Positions 1 through 5,980 are shown, numbered from the stretch's first letter. The stretch: 6,865 nucleotides of DNA from Armatimonadota bacterium (GCA_016210785.1 JACQTN010000309.1:1-6865); one strand, 5' to 3'. Translations and numbers: made by a program. The notes: generated by a model not told the origin, from the letters alone.

Positions 1-566
1 GTGCTCAGGCCCACGGCATACAGGGCCACGTCGTCCCCACGGAACGCGCCGAGAGCGGCCAGCCCGTGGAGGACACCAAGGAGCACTCCCAGCACGACGG
101 TGTCCCTCCCCGTTCGGGCGCCGCCGAGCCGGCCCCGCCAGAGCACGTAGACGGCTGCCAGCGCCAGCACCACCTCCCCGCCGGGGACGCGTCCAGCAGC
201 GCGGGCAACGGGGAGTGCGGCCACTACGAAGAGCCCCACTGCGATCAGGCGCACGGCAGGGTGCGCGGTGATACTGCCCGTCAGGATGTACGTCCAGGCC
301 AGGATCATCAGCAGCGCGATGGCTCCCAGGAAGAGCGGCGCGATGCTGACGGCCTTCCCGCCGTAGGTGGTCACCTGCACCGAGGGACCGAGCACGTCCT
401 TGAGGGCAAGCAGCAGCAGGCCGCCCAGGACGGCGGCGATGCCGCCCGCCACCAGCACGCGCAGGCGGGCCGGCATGGAGGCAAAGTCAATCAGCTTGCC
501 CCGAAGGGTTTCGTGTGCCCGGATGGGAAGAGCCGCCTTCGGGTCGCTCAGCCTCGAGGCCGGCAT
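1..566 (-). CDS. Polytopic membrane protein of unknown function (partial, C-terminus beyond window)
   Basis: An open frame reads from ATG at 566-564 to the left edge without a stop, giving 188 complete codons. The start is MPASRLSDPKAALPIRAHET. After a hydrophilic N-terminal stretch of about 34 residues, likely cytoplasmic, there are about five hydrophobic segments, near residues 35-56, 74-98, 104-124, 131-143 and 155-176. Basic clusters (RGRLGGARTGR, about 144-154) sit between the last two. The ATG shares its A with the TGA stop of the preceding gene (TGATG), so translation is probably coupled to it; only a weak AGAAAG precedes the start. A second ATG at 476 has no ribosome binding site and would remove the N-terminal stretch. 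I do not recognise the family and see no transporter or enzyme motif. It is an inner-membrane protein whose partner is plausibly the PsbP-like exported protein encoded just upstream, which is an inference from gene order only. Confidence 0.8.
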   Translation of the reverse strand, partial: MPASRLSDPKAALPIRAHETLRGKLIDFASMPARLRVLVAGGIAAVLGGLLLLALKDVLGPSVQVTTYGGKAVSIAPLFLGAIALLMILAWTYILTGSITAHPAVRLIAVGLFVVAALPVARAAGRVPGGEVVLALAAVYVLWRGRLGGARTGRDTVVLGVLLGVLHGLAALGAFRGDDVALYAVGLS

Positions 567-1228
567 CACTTTCTCGGACCGATGTTGAGGCTCTGCAGCA
601 TGCGGCTGAACAGCGGCACCAGGCGGTCAAACTCGGCCGCGGGTGCCTGGTAGCTGATGAAGGTGATGACCGTGCGTCCCTGACCCACCATCTTGATGGC
701 CCCCAGGCTGGCCCAGGCCTTCATGGGCACGCGCCGTGCCCCGGTCCAGGTGAGGGTGGCTTCCACGGTCGTGCCGTGGAGAGTGCCCTGAGCGACCCGC
801 TGTCGCTGTCCGGCTACCCTCAGGTCGGGGTAGCGCTTCCGGTTGTCCTCGACGATGCCCGCGAAGGCGTGCGCTGCGTCCATCTCCCCCTTCAGGCTCG
901 CCGCCGGTAGGACGGTGAAGGTTGTCCCTTCGTCCGGATCGTCCAGATAAAAGTCTGTGGTGCCGCCAGGGGAGCGCTTCACCTTCCAGCCCTGCGGATA
1001 GGCGATGACGAAGCGCTTGTCGGGATCCGCATACGCCTGCATCGCCGGCGGTGCGGCGGCGGCCCGGACGACGTACGCGGCCGGCGCGAGCAGCGCACAC
1101 AGGGCCACAAAACCGGCGACGCACCTGGCCCCGGTCCCCTGCCGGGATCCGCTGCGCCGGGCGAGCACGCAGGCGACCCGGACGAAGTCCCTCACCGGCA
1201 CGTTCGACATGGTACCGTTGTTCATCAT
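566..1228 (-). CDS. Exported PsbP/DcrB-like domain protein
   Basis: Counting from ATG 1228 the product has 220 residues. A basic N-terminal region is followed by a hydrophobic stretch at about residues 36-55 and an A-x-A type signal peptidase site (VRAAAA, about 54-59). The mature part starts near YADPDKRFVIAYPQGWKV (about 66-83), which is the typical opening of PsbP/DcrB/DUF1795-like alpha-beta domains: F-x-I-x-YP-x-GW. It then continues with a strand (TFTVLP), a long helix, and a closing FISYQAPAAEFDRLVPLFSRML helix before the C-terminus. In known families this fold occurs in lipoproteins and exported proteins of diverse and often unknown role; it carries no catalytic residues. There is no lipobox Cys at the cleavage site. 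The start is uncertain: GTG 1261 has GGGAGG abutting it, too close to work well; ATG 1228 has GGTGAG ten bases upstream; ATG 1225 and ATG 1210 are alternatives. It lies 54 bases after the 370-residue gene and overlaps the membrane gene by one base. Confidence 0.75.
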   Translation of the reverse strand: MMNNGTMSNVPVRDFVRVACVLARRSGSRQGTGARCVAGFVALCALLAPAAYVVRAAAAPPAMQAYADPDKRFVIAYPQGWKVKRSPGGTTDFYLDDPDEGTTFTVLPAASLKGEMDAAHAFAGIVEDNRKRYPDLRVAGQRQRVAQGTLHGTTVEATLTWTGARRVPMKAWASLGAIKMVGQGRTVITFISYQAPAAEFDRLVPLFSRMLQSLNIGPRK

Positions 1229-1282
1229 TTCTACCGCGCTCACCGAACCAACGGCGCCCACCTCCCGGCCGAAGGTTTGGTA

Positions 1283-2395
1283 TCAGCGCGACGGCAGCGC
1301 GGCAAACCAGCGCTCCCCGAGTTGCCGGACCGCCGCCTCACAGACCGAACTGGTCTTGCCGAACGGTGCCTTGCAAATCACGTCGCCGACGACGTGCCCC
1401 TTGGCAAACTGGATCTCGTAGGTGCCGTTGGGCCACTGCAGGAACGTCGCGTGCTTGCCGGTCTTCCCGGCCGCAAAGAACCGGCCCTTGCTCTCCTTGC
1501 CCGCCCGCACGGTGTCATCTACCCAGGCGGCGCCGCTCGCAGTGTCCTTCACTTGAAAAACCGCTGCCTCAACGATGTGCCCGACGGCCGCCCGGAGCCC
1601 GTAGCGCCGCATCACGGAGTCCGTTGCACCGATCTGGCGCAACAGCGCCAGGGTCTTGAGTGCGTCGTCGCCTCCCGCTTCCACGGCCCATGCCTCCATG
1701 GGGACCGCCGCCGCCCCGAGCACAGGACCCACCCCCGAGGCGGTCGCAGCGGGCGGCAGCAGCCTGGCCCGCGCCGCAGGCAGCGCCGGCGCTTTCAGCT
1801 GGCCCCTCAGCAGTGCGCGGATGCGCTGTACGACAGGTTCCGCATACCGGGCCAGCGTGGCCCCCTGCTCGTATTCGCTCTGCGACAGCACAGCGATCCG
1901 CCCGATAACGGGGCCGGTGCGGAACCGCACGCTGGTCACGCGGAGTCCGTCGTTCGTGGTACGGGTGAAGTACCGGGACTCGTCGCCGGTCGAGGGCCCC
2001 ACGACGGTGGTGGTACCCTTGTCCGCCTGCGGGTGGTCCGCGTAGGCGGGGAACGCCCTGCCCGCGGCGCGCGTGTCGCCGTAGAGGCTGAGGGCGACCT
2101 CGATACGCCTGCGCGCGGGATCACCGACCTGGCGGAACGTCTGGGTGACGTAGAATCGCATGCCAGGAAGTATCGGCCCGCCGATGCCGACGTTGAATTG
2201 AGGAAACTCCGGCCACCACTTGTCGGGGTCGGCACCGAGACTCTTCAGGTCGGCGCGGGTGAGCCCGGCCGCCAGCAGGTCTTCGGGGGTGATGCGGGAC
2301 AGGGGTACCGTCGTGCTCTGCGCTGCACCGGAAAGCCCGGCGAAGACGAGTATCGCCACACCGACGATCACCGCGACTGCGTGGCGCACAGACAT
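1283..2395 (-). CDS. Secreted protein of unknown function with two apparently related halves
   Basis: The product has 370 residues. The start is well fixed: ATG 2395 is preceded by AGGAGG with a four-base gap, and the protein begins at once with a signal peptide (MSVRHAVAVIVGVAILVFAG, cleavage probably near SGAA-Q, residues 23-26). The mature N-terminal half (about 35-198) has a WWPEFPQFNVG segment, then a beta-rich part ending in SVRFRTGPVIGRIAVL and a helix (about 178-197). A Pro/Ala-rich linker (about 199-218) leads to a C-terminal half (about 219-370). That half ends in a similar order: YEIQFAKGHVVGDVI, then a helix (about 350-366). C341 and C352 could form a disulfide. I do not recognise the family. 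Glycines and an F/R-x-G-x-V-x-G pattern shared by both halves suggest an ancient duplication. It probably acts outside the cytoplasmic membrane. It follows the 231-residue gene after 70 bases containing a GC-rich hairpin-prone stretch. Confidence 0.8.
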   Translation of the reverse strand: MSVRHAVAVIVGVAILVFAGLSGAAQSTTVPLSRITPEDLLAAGLTRADLKSLGADPDKWWPEFPQFNVGIGGPILPGMRFYVTQTFRQVGDPARRRIEVALSLYGDTRAAGRAFPAYADHPQADKGTTTVVGPSTGDESRYFTRTTNDGLRVTSVRFRTGPVIGRIAVLSQSEYEQGATLARYAEPVVQRIRALLRGQLKAPALPAARARLLPPAATASGVGPVLGAAAVPMEAWAVEAGGDDALKTLALLRQIGATDSVMRRYGLRAAVGHIVEAAVFQVKDTASGAAWVDDTVRAGKESKGRFFAAGKTGKHATFLQWPNGTYEIQFAKGHVVGDVICKAPFGKTSSVCEAAVRQLGERWFAALPSR

Positions 2396-2398
2396 GCA

Positions 2399-2404
2399 CC
2401 TCCT
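2399..2404 (-). promoter_or_regulatory. Shine-Dalgarno deciding the start at 2395
   Basis: AGGAGG on the minus strand, followed by TGC plus one G, lies four bases before ATG 2395. It excludes the upstream in-frame extension (to about 2500), which would put 35 arginine-rich residues before an otherwise perfect signal peptide. Confidence 0.8.
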
Positions 2405-2465
2405 ACGCCTCGCCGGCCGCCCCGCAGGCAGGCGGACCGGCGGCATCCGGTACCGGCAGCGTTCG

Positions 2466-3161
2466 TCAAGAAGGACTGTAGTCTGCAGGATAGCTGTCAT
2501 CGGATTCCGTACGGGCGCGCAGGCCCGACTTCACCTCCTCCTGCAGCAGCTTCCACACTTCCGCGTGGCTCTGCTGGCACTCGCTGATCAGACGTTTAAC
2601 AGGGTCGACGGGACAATCGGTCAGGAACTGCGCGGTTCGCTCGGAAATCCGATGCCGCTCCGTGGTCTTAGTCCCCAGAAGAGCCCGTTGCTTGACCTCT
2701 TCTATCTCCAGCAGGCCGCGAGCGAGGAGCCCGTTCTGGACCAGGGTGATGGCTTGAGTCCAACCGCTGCCCGTCGTCTCTTTCAGCAGGCCAGCGATGA
2801 GAGCGCTCACTTTGAGCGGCTGGGCTTCTACCAGTGGCCGCACCTGAGACTCCAGTGTGTGTTCGGGCCACCGGGCAGTCGCATCGCCCGCCTCCGCGAG
2901 CAACTCCTTGCTGCGCCGGCCGAGGAAGCCTCGCTTCTCCTGCACGCGTAGTCGGAGGTTTCCCGCCTGCTCGCTGGCCAGGATGGCGCCCGCCAGAAGT
3001 GCCTCAGCCAACTGCTCAGGCTTGACCTTTCCTTTGCCGGTCGGCAGTTCGAACTCGAACTCGCCCCAGCCCGGTTTTTCGCAAAACTGGTCTGCGTACA
3101 GCAGGACCAGCTCGCTGGGGCTCAACACGACATCAGCGTGGCTCATCGGTTCCGTGGCCAT
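2466..3161 (-). CDS. Uncharacterised helical protein, possibly GPP34 (GOLPH3)-like
   Basis: The product has 231 residues starting MATEPMSHADVVLSPSELVL. There is no signal peptide or membrane segment, so it is cytoplasmic. The order of elements is LSPSELVLLY (13-22), an acidic G-E-F-E-F-E segment (33-38), a helix LAEALLAGAILASEQ (51-65) followed by a strand NLRLRVQE (68-75), a loop, and then helices LKVSALIAGLLKE and AITLVQNGLLARGLLEIEE (116-155) that resemble a winged-helix wing. The C-terminal part (about 175-215) is helical with a hydrophilic tail. In GPP34-domain proteins (bacterial relatives of GOLPH3/Vps74, which bind phosphoinositides in eukaryotes) the same layout is seen: an 'E-L-x-L-L' opening, an 'L-A-G-A-x-L-x-E-L-x-x-x-G-x-I' helix, and an 'L-x-x-x-G-x-L' end. 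The resemblance is weak and could be chance. Start choice: AGGGAGG sits five bases before ATG 3161; an upstream TTG at 3239 has no such site. The gene lies 79 bases after the secreted 259-residue gene. Confidence 0.75.
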   Translation of the reverse strand: MATEPMSHADVVLSPSELVLLYADQFCEKPGWGEFEFELPTGKGKVKPEQLAEALLAGAILASEQAGNLRLRVQEKRGFLGRRSKELLAEAGDATARWPEHTLESQVRPLVEAQPLKVSALIAGLLKETTGSGWTQAITLVQNGLLARGLLEIEEVKQRALLGTKTTERHRISERTAQFLTDCPVDPVKRLISECQQSHAEVWKLLQEEVKSGLRARTESDDSYPADYSPS

Positions 3162-3166
3162 CACGA

Positions 3167-3173
3167 CCTCCCT
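3167..3173 (-). promoter_or_regulatory. Shine-Dalgarno deciding the start at 3161
   Basis: AGGGAGG on the minus strand lies five bases before ATG 3161. It supports this start over a TTG 26 codons upstream, whose translation would run through the intergenic inverted repeat. Confidence 0.75.
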
Positions 3174-3188
3174 TCTGATACATTGCGC

Positions 3189-3238
3189 TGCCCCGGTACC
3201 CGTCCACGAGACACGTTCGGCGACCGGTACCTGGGGCA
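3189..3238 (-). repeat. Intercistronic inverted repeat (hairpin)
   Basis: Plus-strand TGCCCCGGTACC (3189-3200) pairs with GGTACC-T-GGGGCA (3226-3238), giving 12 base pairs with one bulged base and a 25-base loop. On the transcribed minus strand it starts two bases after the TAA stop of the 259-residue gene. No T-tract follows, so a classical intrinsic terminator is unlikely. It could stabilise the upstream message 3' end, weaken read-through, or be incidental. Confidence 0.4.
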
Positions 3239-3240
3239 AC

Positions 3241-4020
3241 TTATCCGCGGCAGGTCACCTTGCTCTGACTCGCCTGGCAGACAATGGCGAGGGCGGCCGG
3301 GTTGGCGCGGGTCATGTCCACGGTGCCCACTTTCTCCTTGTTGGTGAAGTAGAAGAAGTACAGGTCATAGACAAGGCCGCCGTGCAGTTGCACGCGGAAC
3401 CGGCCCTCCTTGTCGACGAAGGCGCGATGAGCGATCTTGTCTTGTCCGCTCGGATCGACAAAGTCCAGGTCGGGATAAGCGCCGCGCGAGAACGGGTTGC
3501 CCGCGGGAAACACCAGGCGGCTTTTCACGTCCAGGTACAGACTGCTCGCGGGCGCCGGGCCCTGGGCGCTCACGGATGGCGTGGATGCTCCCGACCGCCG
3601 GCTGGGCGGCGGATACTCGTGAAGTGGGCCCCGGTACAACAGGGTCACGTTCATCAGTTGCGCGCGCCCGGCCTGATCTGTCCTGGTGTAGTGGAAAATG
3701 ATGAGTCGGCGCCCGGGCTCCTCGGCGATCCTCCCAGGGCCCCAGGACTGGTAGGGGCCGGCCAGCAGGACCCGGCCCGCCTCCACGCGATACGTCCCCC
3801 GGGCGCTCCCCCACTCATAGGTGAAGTCCTCCAGCAGATACAGCCAGGGCATCTGCGTGGCACGCCGCACTTGCTGGCCGTTGACGGTGGCGCCCAGCGT
3901 ACTGTAGGCGCCGGCGACAGGGGTCTGCTTGACCAGCGGCCCCGCCATAGCCGGAACCTGCGCCAGCGCCGCCACGGCGAGGACGCCCGCGACCATCACG
4001 ACCATCCGCCAGTTCGTCAT
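3241..4020 (-). CDS. Secreted beta-rich protein of unknown function
   Basis: The product has 259 residues. It opens with a clean signal peptide (MTNWRMVVMVAGVLAVAALA, A-x-A site VPAMA-GP near residue 26). The first half of the mature protein (about 35-130) has the strand pattern of a small beta-barrel or lipocalin-like repeat: GAYSTLG, FTYEWGSARGTYRVEAGRVLLAG, YQSWGPGRI, RLIIFHYTR. After a Pro/Ser-rich linker (about 132-160), a second beta part (about 161-236) contains DKEGRFRVQLHGGLVYDLYF. This resembles the TD-x-G-x-F ... G-x-Y closing half of carboxypeptidase-regulatory-like domains. C248 and C257 near the end could pair. No catalytic motif is seen, and I do not recognise the family. ATG 4020 is chosen because AGGAGG sits seven bases before it and the signal peptide begins there; an in-frame ATG at 4065 also has AGGAGG, but only three bases away. 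It follows the decayed gene by 68 bases. Confidence 0.8.
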   Translation of the reverse strand: MTNWRMVVMVAGVLAVAALAQVPAMAGPLVKQTPVAGAYSTLGATVNGQQVRRATQMPWLYLLEDFTYEWGSARGTYRVEAGRVLLAGPYQSWGPGRIAEEPGRRLIIFHYTRTDQAGRAQLMNVTLLYRGPLHEYPPPSRRSGASTPSVSAQGPAPASSLYLDVKSRLVFPAGNPFSRGAYPDLDFVDPSGQDKIAHRAFVDKEGRFRVQLHGGLVYDLYFFYFTNKEKVGTVDMTRANPAALAIVCQASQSKVTCRG

Positions 4021-4027
4021 CGCTGCG

Positions 4028-4033
4028 CCTCCT
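4028..4033 (-). promoter_or_regulatory. Shine-Dalgarno deciding the start at 4020
   Basis: AGGAGG on the minus strand lies seven bases before ATG 4020, an ideal distance. A second AGGAGG (about 4069-4074) sits three bases before an in-frame ATG at 4065, which would add 15 residues before the signal peptide. Use of both starts cannot be excluded. Confidence 0.7.
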
Positions 4034-4088
4034 GACAACCCATCGCCGACCGGCCCACGTGCCATGAACCTCCTGGTGGCCACTTCCC

Positions 4089-4453
4089 TCACTGGCACTG
4101 CATCTGGATGGGCTGCAAGACAACCACGTCGGGATCGTTTGCGGCGACCTCTAACGCAGCGAAGATGGGCTGGTAGCCCTTGGCCACCACCGCAACCGGG
4201 TAAGTAGCGCCTTTGCGGACCGGAGGTCTGATCTGAAAGCGGCCGCCTGCGTCGGTTTCCGCGCCGCAATGATGTCCTCGTGCTTTGGCGCTCTCGGGTT
4301 TGCGCCCGGCCGGAAGATCGCGACAAGGACCGCCGAAAGGCCGCGGCCGGAGCCGGCGTCGAGGATCAGTTCGGTGACCACCGCCTGTATACCTGGGGGC
4401 GAATCTCGAACGCATGAATGGGGGAGACGATCACCTCGACGCCACCTGCCCAT
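4089..4453 (-). pseudogene. Frameshifted remnant of a carboxypeptidase-regulatory-like domain gene
   Basis: No single frame across the 506 bases between the flanking genes gives a sensible protein, but consecutive pieces in different frames do. One frame reads VEVIVSPIHAFEIRPQ (about 4440-4393). The next reads AVVTELILDAGSGRGLSAVL through VAIFRPGANPRAPKHEDII (about 4381-4268). The last reads ETDAGGRFQIRP through VAVVAKGYQPIFAA to VVVLQPIQMQCQ and a TGA at 4089. Joined, they follow the order of a carboxypeptidase-regulatory-like beta-sandwich: V-T-D-x-x-G-x-x-L-x-x-V-x-V-x-I, then TD-x-x-G-x-F, then G-x-x-Y-x-V-x-V-x-A-x-GY. A good Shine-Dalgarno and an ATG (4453) begin it. Frame changes are needed near 4440, near a run of five C (4395-4399) and between about 4290 and 4255. 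No ribosomal slippery heptamer is evident at the last site. Indels in the organism or assembly errors both fit; intact neighbours make general sequence error less likely. No signal peptide is recoverable. Confidence 0.6.
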
Positions 4454-4458
4454 ACTTG

Positions 4459-4465
4459 CTCCCCT
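4459..4465 (-). promoter_or_regulatory. Shine-Dalgarno of the decayed gene
   Basis: AGGGGAG on the minus strand lies five bases before ATG 4453. It suggests that the fragmented region was a translated gene that began here. An upstream in-frame ATG at 4471 lacks such a site. Confidence 0.45.
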
Positions 4466-4526
4466 TTTCATGTCTTGCGGGTCCACAGTTCCCGAGGGGA
4501 AATCCCGCCCGCCTGAACGTAGGAGG

Positions 4527-5852
4527 CTACGCCTGCACGCGGTCCATGTAAGCCTTGATGGGCGGCAGCGCCGCCAGCCGCTCGCGGAAGAACTCATTGA
4601 CCACTGCCAGCACCCGCCCGCGAGCTACTTCCGCCGCCGCGCTCGCATCACCCGCACTCCCCTGAAGGGTCAAACCGGTGCGCAGGCGCAGGAGGTCGCG
4701 CACGATCTCGGCCTCCGCACTCCCTTCCAGCGCTTCGACCACCGCGACGATGAGACGGTCCACCTCCATCAGGAGGCTCTCTGCCGGGATGCCGGCGCCT
4801 GTCCTCACGGCGTCGTCCAGCGTGCGAATGAGCGACCACACCTGGTAGAGCATCGTGGCGGGTTCGTCGAACAGCTCGCGCAGGTAGGCGGCCTCCTGGT
4901 ATTGCCCGTTCAGGCGGAAGATGTTGTACATGCGCTTGGCGGCCTTGCCGTAGTTGCGCGGCGGAGCCAGGTACCGCCTGACCTCGCCTTCCAGACGCGC
5001 CACGTACTCGTCGACGGCATCGGCGGAAATCTGCCGGACGATCTTGGAAAACAGAGGGATCGAGTCGGCTTCCAGGTAGACCTCCTGAAAGTACGGGTCC
5101 AGGTACCCGTCCAGCGGGGTGATCCTCCCATCCGGGGCCTCCCAGGTGACATCCAGCATGTTGCTGGCATTGGCTAGCTGGCCCCGCAGGGGATCCACGA
5201 TCACCCAGTCGAGCTTGCACCAGCCCGGGTCGGCCGCGGCCTCTGCCCACGTGATTGTGACCGGCGTTCCGTCGGGGCGGGTGGCCTGGATGCGCCCGGC
5301 GATGGCCTCCGGCGCCGACCAGGAGACAAAGGCTCCGACCCTGTGCCGGCGCCCCTGCCTGAACACCTCGTAGGGGTATGAACCAAACTTCACCTCGATG
5401 AGTTGGTAGCCCGGCCCCCCGGCGCTGCTCGCGACTTTCTCCCGCATGACCTCGGCCAGGATGGTGCAGGCCTGCTCGCGGGACTCAGCCTTGATGTTCA
5501 CACGCTCGAAGTAGTCGCAGTCCCCGGGATAGGTCTGGATCTTTGACTGGGCAGCCGAGCCGGACAACGCCAGCGCGGTCTCCACGATCCCCGGGCGATC
5601 ACGGATTTCGACGATGCGCCCGATCGCCCGATACCGGTCGAGTTCCTCCGGGCTGAAGTCGAGCATGACGACCCTGTGCCCGAAGACGCCGGTGCGTGAA
5701 TCGATGGCGACAGTATCGCCCGCCCTCCAGGAGGCCATGGCTGCCAACCACTGCAGCGCCTCGGCTTCATCGATTTCCACACCAAGCCGGCGGGCCGATT
5801 CCACGATACGGATCAGGTCGGCCGAAGTGGAGGGGGGCTCCTCCTGGTTCAT
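4527..5852 (-). CDS. Putative nucleotidyltransferase-fold (polymerase beta superfamily) protein, substrate unknown
   Basis: The product has 441 residues and no signal peptide, so it is cytoplasmic. A helical N-terminus (about 9-40) and a strand region (GDTVAI, HRVVMLDF) lead to ALSGSAAQSKIQTYPGDCDYFE (95-116). The GS pair (98-99) followed by DxD (D111, D113) and E116 matches the hG[GS]...[DE]h[DE]h metal-binding signature of nucleotidyltransferases. KLDWVIVD (213-220) could supply the third carboxylate (D215, or D220); E153 in LIEVKFG is another candidate. The C-terminal half (about 265-441) is mainly helical, including YGKAAKRMYNIFRLNG (301-316) and ELFDEPATMLYQVWSLI (326-342), as helical substrate-binding domains often are. 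In known families such enzymes transfer nucleotides to RNA, antibiotics or proteins; nothing here fixes the substrate. It follows groEL after a terminator and seems to lack a Shine-Dalgarno. Assignment to the fold is by motif only. Alternatives are an inactive homologue or an unrelated protein. Confidence 0.75.
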   Translation of the reverse strand: MNQEEPPSTSADLIRIVESARRLGVEIDEAEALQWLAAMASWRAGDTVAIDSRTGVFGHRVVMLDFSPEELDRYRAIGRIVEIRDRPGIVETALALSGSAAQSKIQTYPGDCDYFERVNIKAESREQACTILAEVMREKVASSAGGPGYQLIEVKFGSYPYEVFRQGRRHRVGAFVSWSAPEAIAGRIQATRPDGTPVTITWAEAAADPGWCKLDWVIVDPLRGQLANASNMLDVTWEAPDGRITPLDGYLDPYFQEVYLEADSIPLFSKIVRQISADAVDEYVARLEGEVRRYLAPPRNYGKAAKRMYNIFRLNGQYQEAAYLRELFDEPATMLYQVWSLIRTLDDAVRTGAGIPAESLLMEVDRLIVAVVEALEGSAEAEIVRDLLRLRTGLTLQGSAGDASAAAEVARGRVLAVVNEFFRERLAALPPIKAYMDRVQA

Positions 5853-5858
5853 GAGGTG

Positions 5859-5864
5859 ACGATA
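5859..5864 (-). promoter_or_regulatory. Candidate -10 box for a leaderless transcript
   Basis: TATCGT (TANNNT consensus) on the minus strand is followed by exactly six bases (CACCTC) and then ATG 5852. Transcription starting at the A of the ATG would give a leaderless mRNA. The 20 bases upstream of the ATG are pyrimidine-rich and contain no Shine-Dalgarno. No convincing -35 hexamer is seen 16-18 bases further up, so confidence is modest. Confidence 0.35.
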
Positions 5865-5890
5865 CGGAGGAGGAAGCGAAATTCCTCTCT

Positions 5891-5940
5891 CACAAACAAG
5901 ACGAAGAACGAAGAGGCCCCGCGTGCGCGGGGCCTCTTCG
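5891..5940 (-). terminator. Intrinsic terminator of groEL
   Basis: A perfect 15-base-pair GC-rich inverted repeat (5909-5923 with 5926-5940, minus-strand arm CGAAGAGGCCCCGCG) lies 40 bases after the groEL stop. On the minus strand it is followed by the T-rich stretch GTTCTTCGTCTTGTTTG (5892-5908). The plus strand has no T-tract after the hairpin, so it acts in the groEL direction. It separates groEL from the downstream gene. Confidence 0.9.
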
Positions 5941-5980
5941 ATCCCAGGGGTGGCCTGGCGCGTACGCCGGGGGTCCGGGA

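Noticed and set aside
66..653. Plus-strand open frame of 195 codons near the left edge
   Set aside because: The minus strand of the same region encodes a clear multi-spanning membrane protein coupled to the gene before it. The plus frame is a hydrophilic His/Gly/Arg-rich shadow.
2396..2465. GC-rich hairpin-prone gap as a terminator
   Set aside because: Short complementary arms (GCCGCC with GGCGGC, CCGC with GCGG) exist on the minus strand, but there is no T-tract and such pairing is common at this GC content.
1277..2587. Long plus-strand open frame of 436 codons opposite the 370-residue gene
   Set aside because: The product is rich in Arg, Pro, Gly and His with no hydrophobic core pattern, as is typical of the antisense of a GC-rich gene. 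The minus-strand gene has a signal peptide and a perfect Shine-Dalgarno.
2857..4035. Long plus-strand open frame of 392 codons
   Set aside because: It runs opposite two minus-strand genes and across their intergenic gap, has low-complexity Arg/Gly/Pro composition, and has no family-like motif.
4255..4290. Programmed -1 frameshift joining the two domain halves
   Set aside because: No X-XXY-YYZ slippery heptamer in the incoming frame and no clear downstream stem-loop were seen. Further frame changes upstream argue for decay or error instead.
4089..4415. A single-frame 108-residue protein as an intact gene
   Set aside because: Only its last 55 or so residues look protein-like; the N-terminal part is Arg/Pro-rich nonsense. 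The proper N-terminal half of the domain lies in another frame, so a frameshifted remnant is the better call.
1211..5107. Frequent GGTACC hexamers (1211, 2012, 2304, 2449, 3195, 3226, 4970, 5102)
   Set aside because: Eight copies are more than expected from composition, but they lie mostly inside coding regions with no regular spacing or shared flanks. Codon use can account for them, apart from the two in the 3189-3238 hairpin.
4269..5177. Plus-strand open frame of 302 codons
   Set aside because: It lies opposite the nucleotidyltransferase-like gene and the decayed gene. Its His/Arg/Gln-rich composition fits an antisense shadow.
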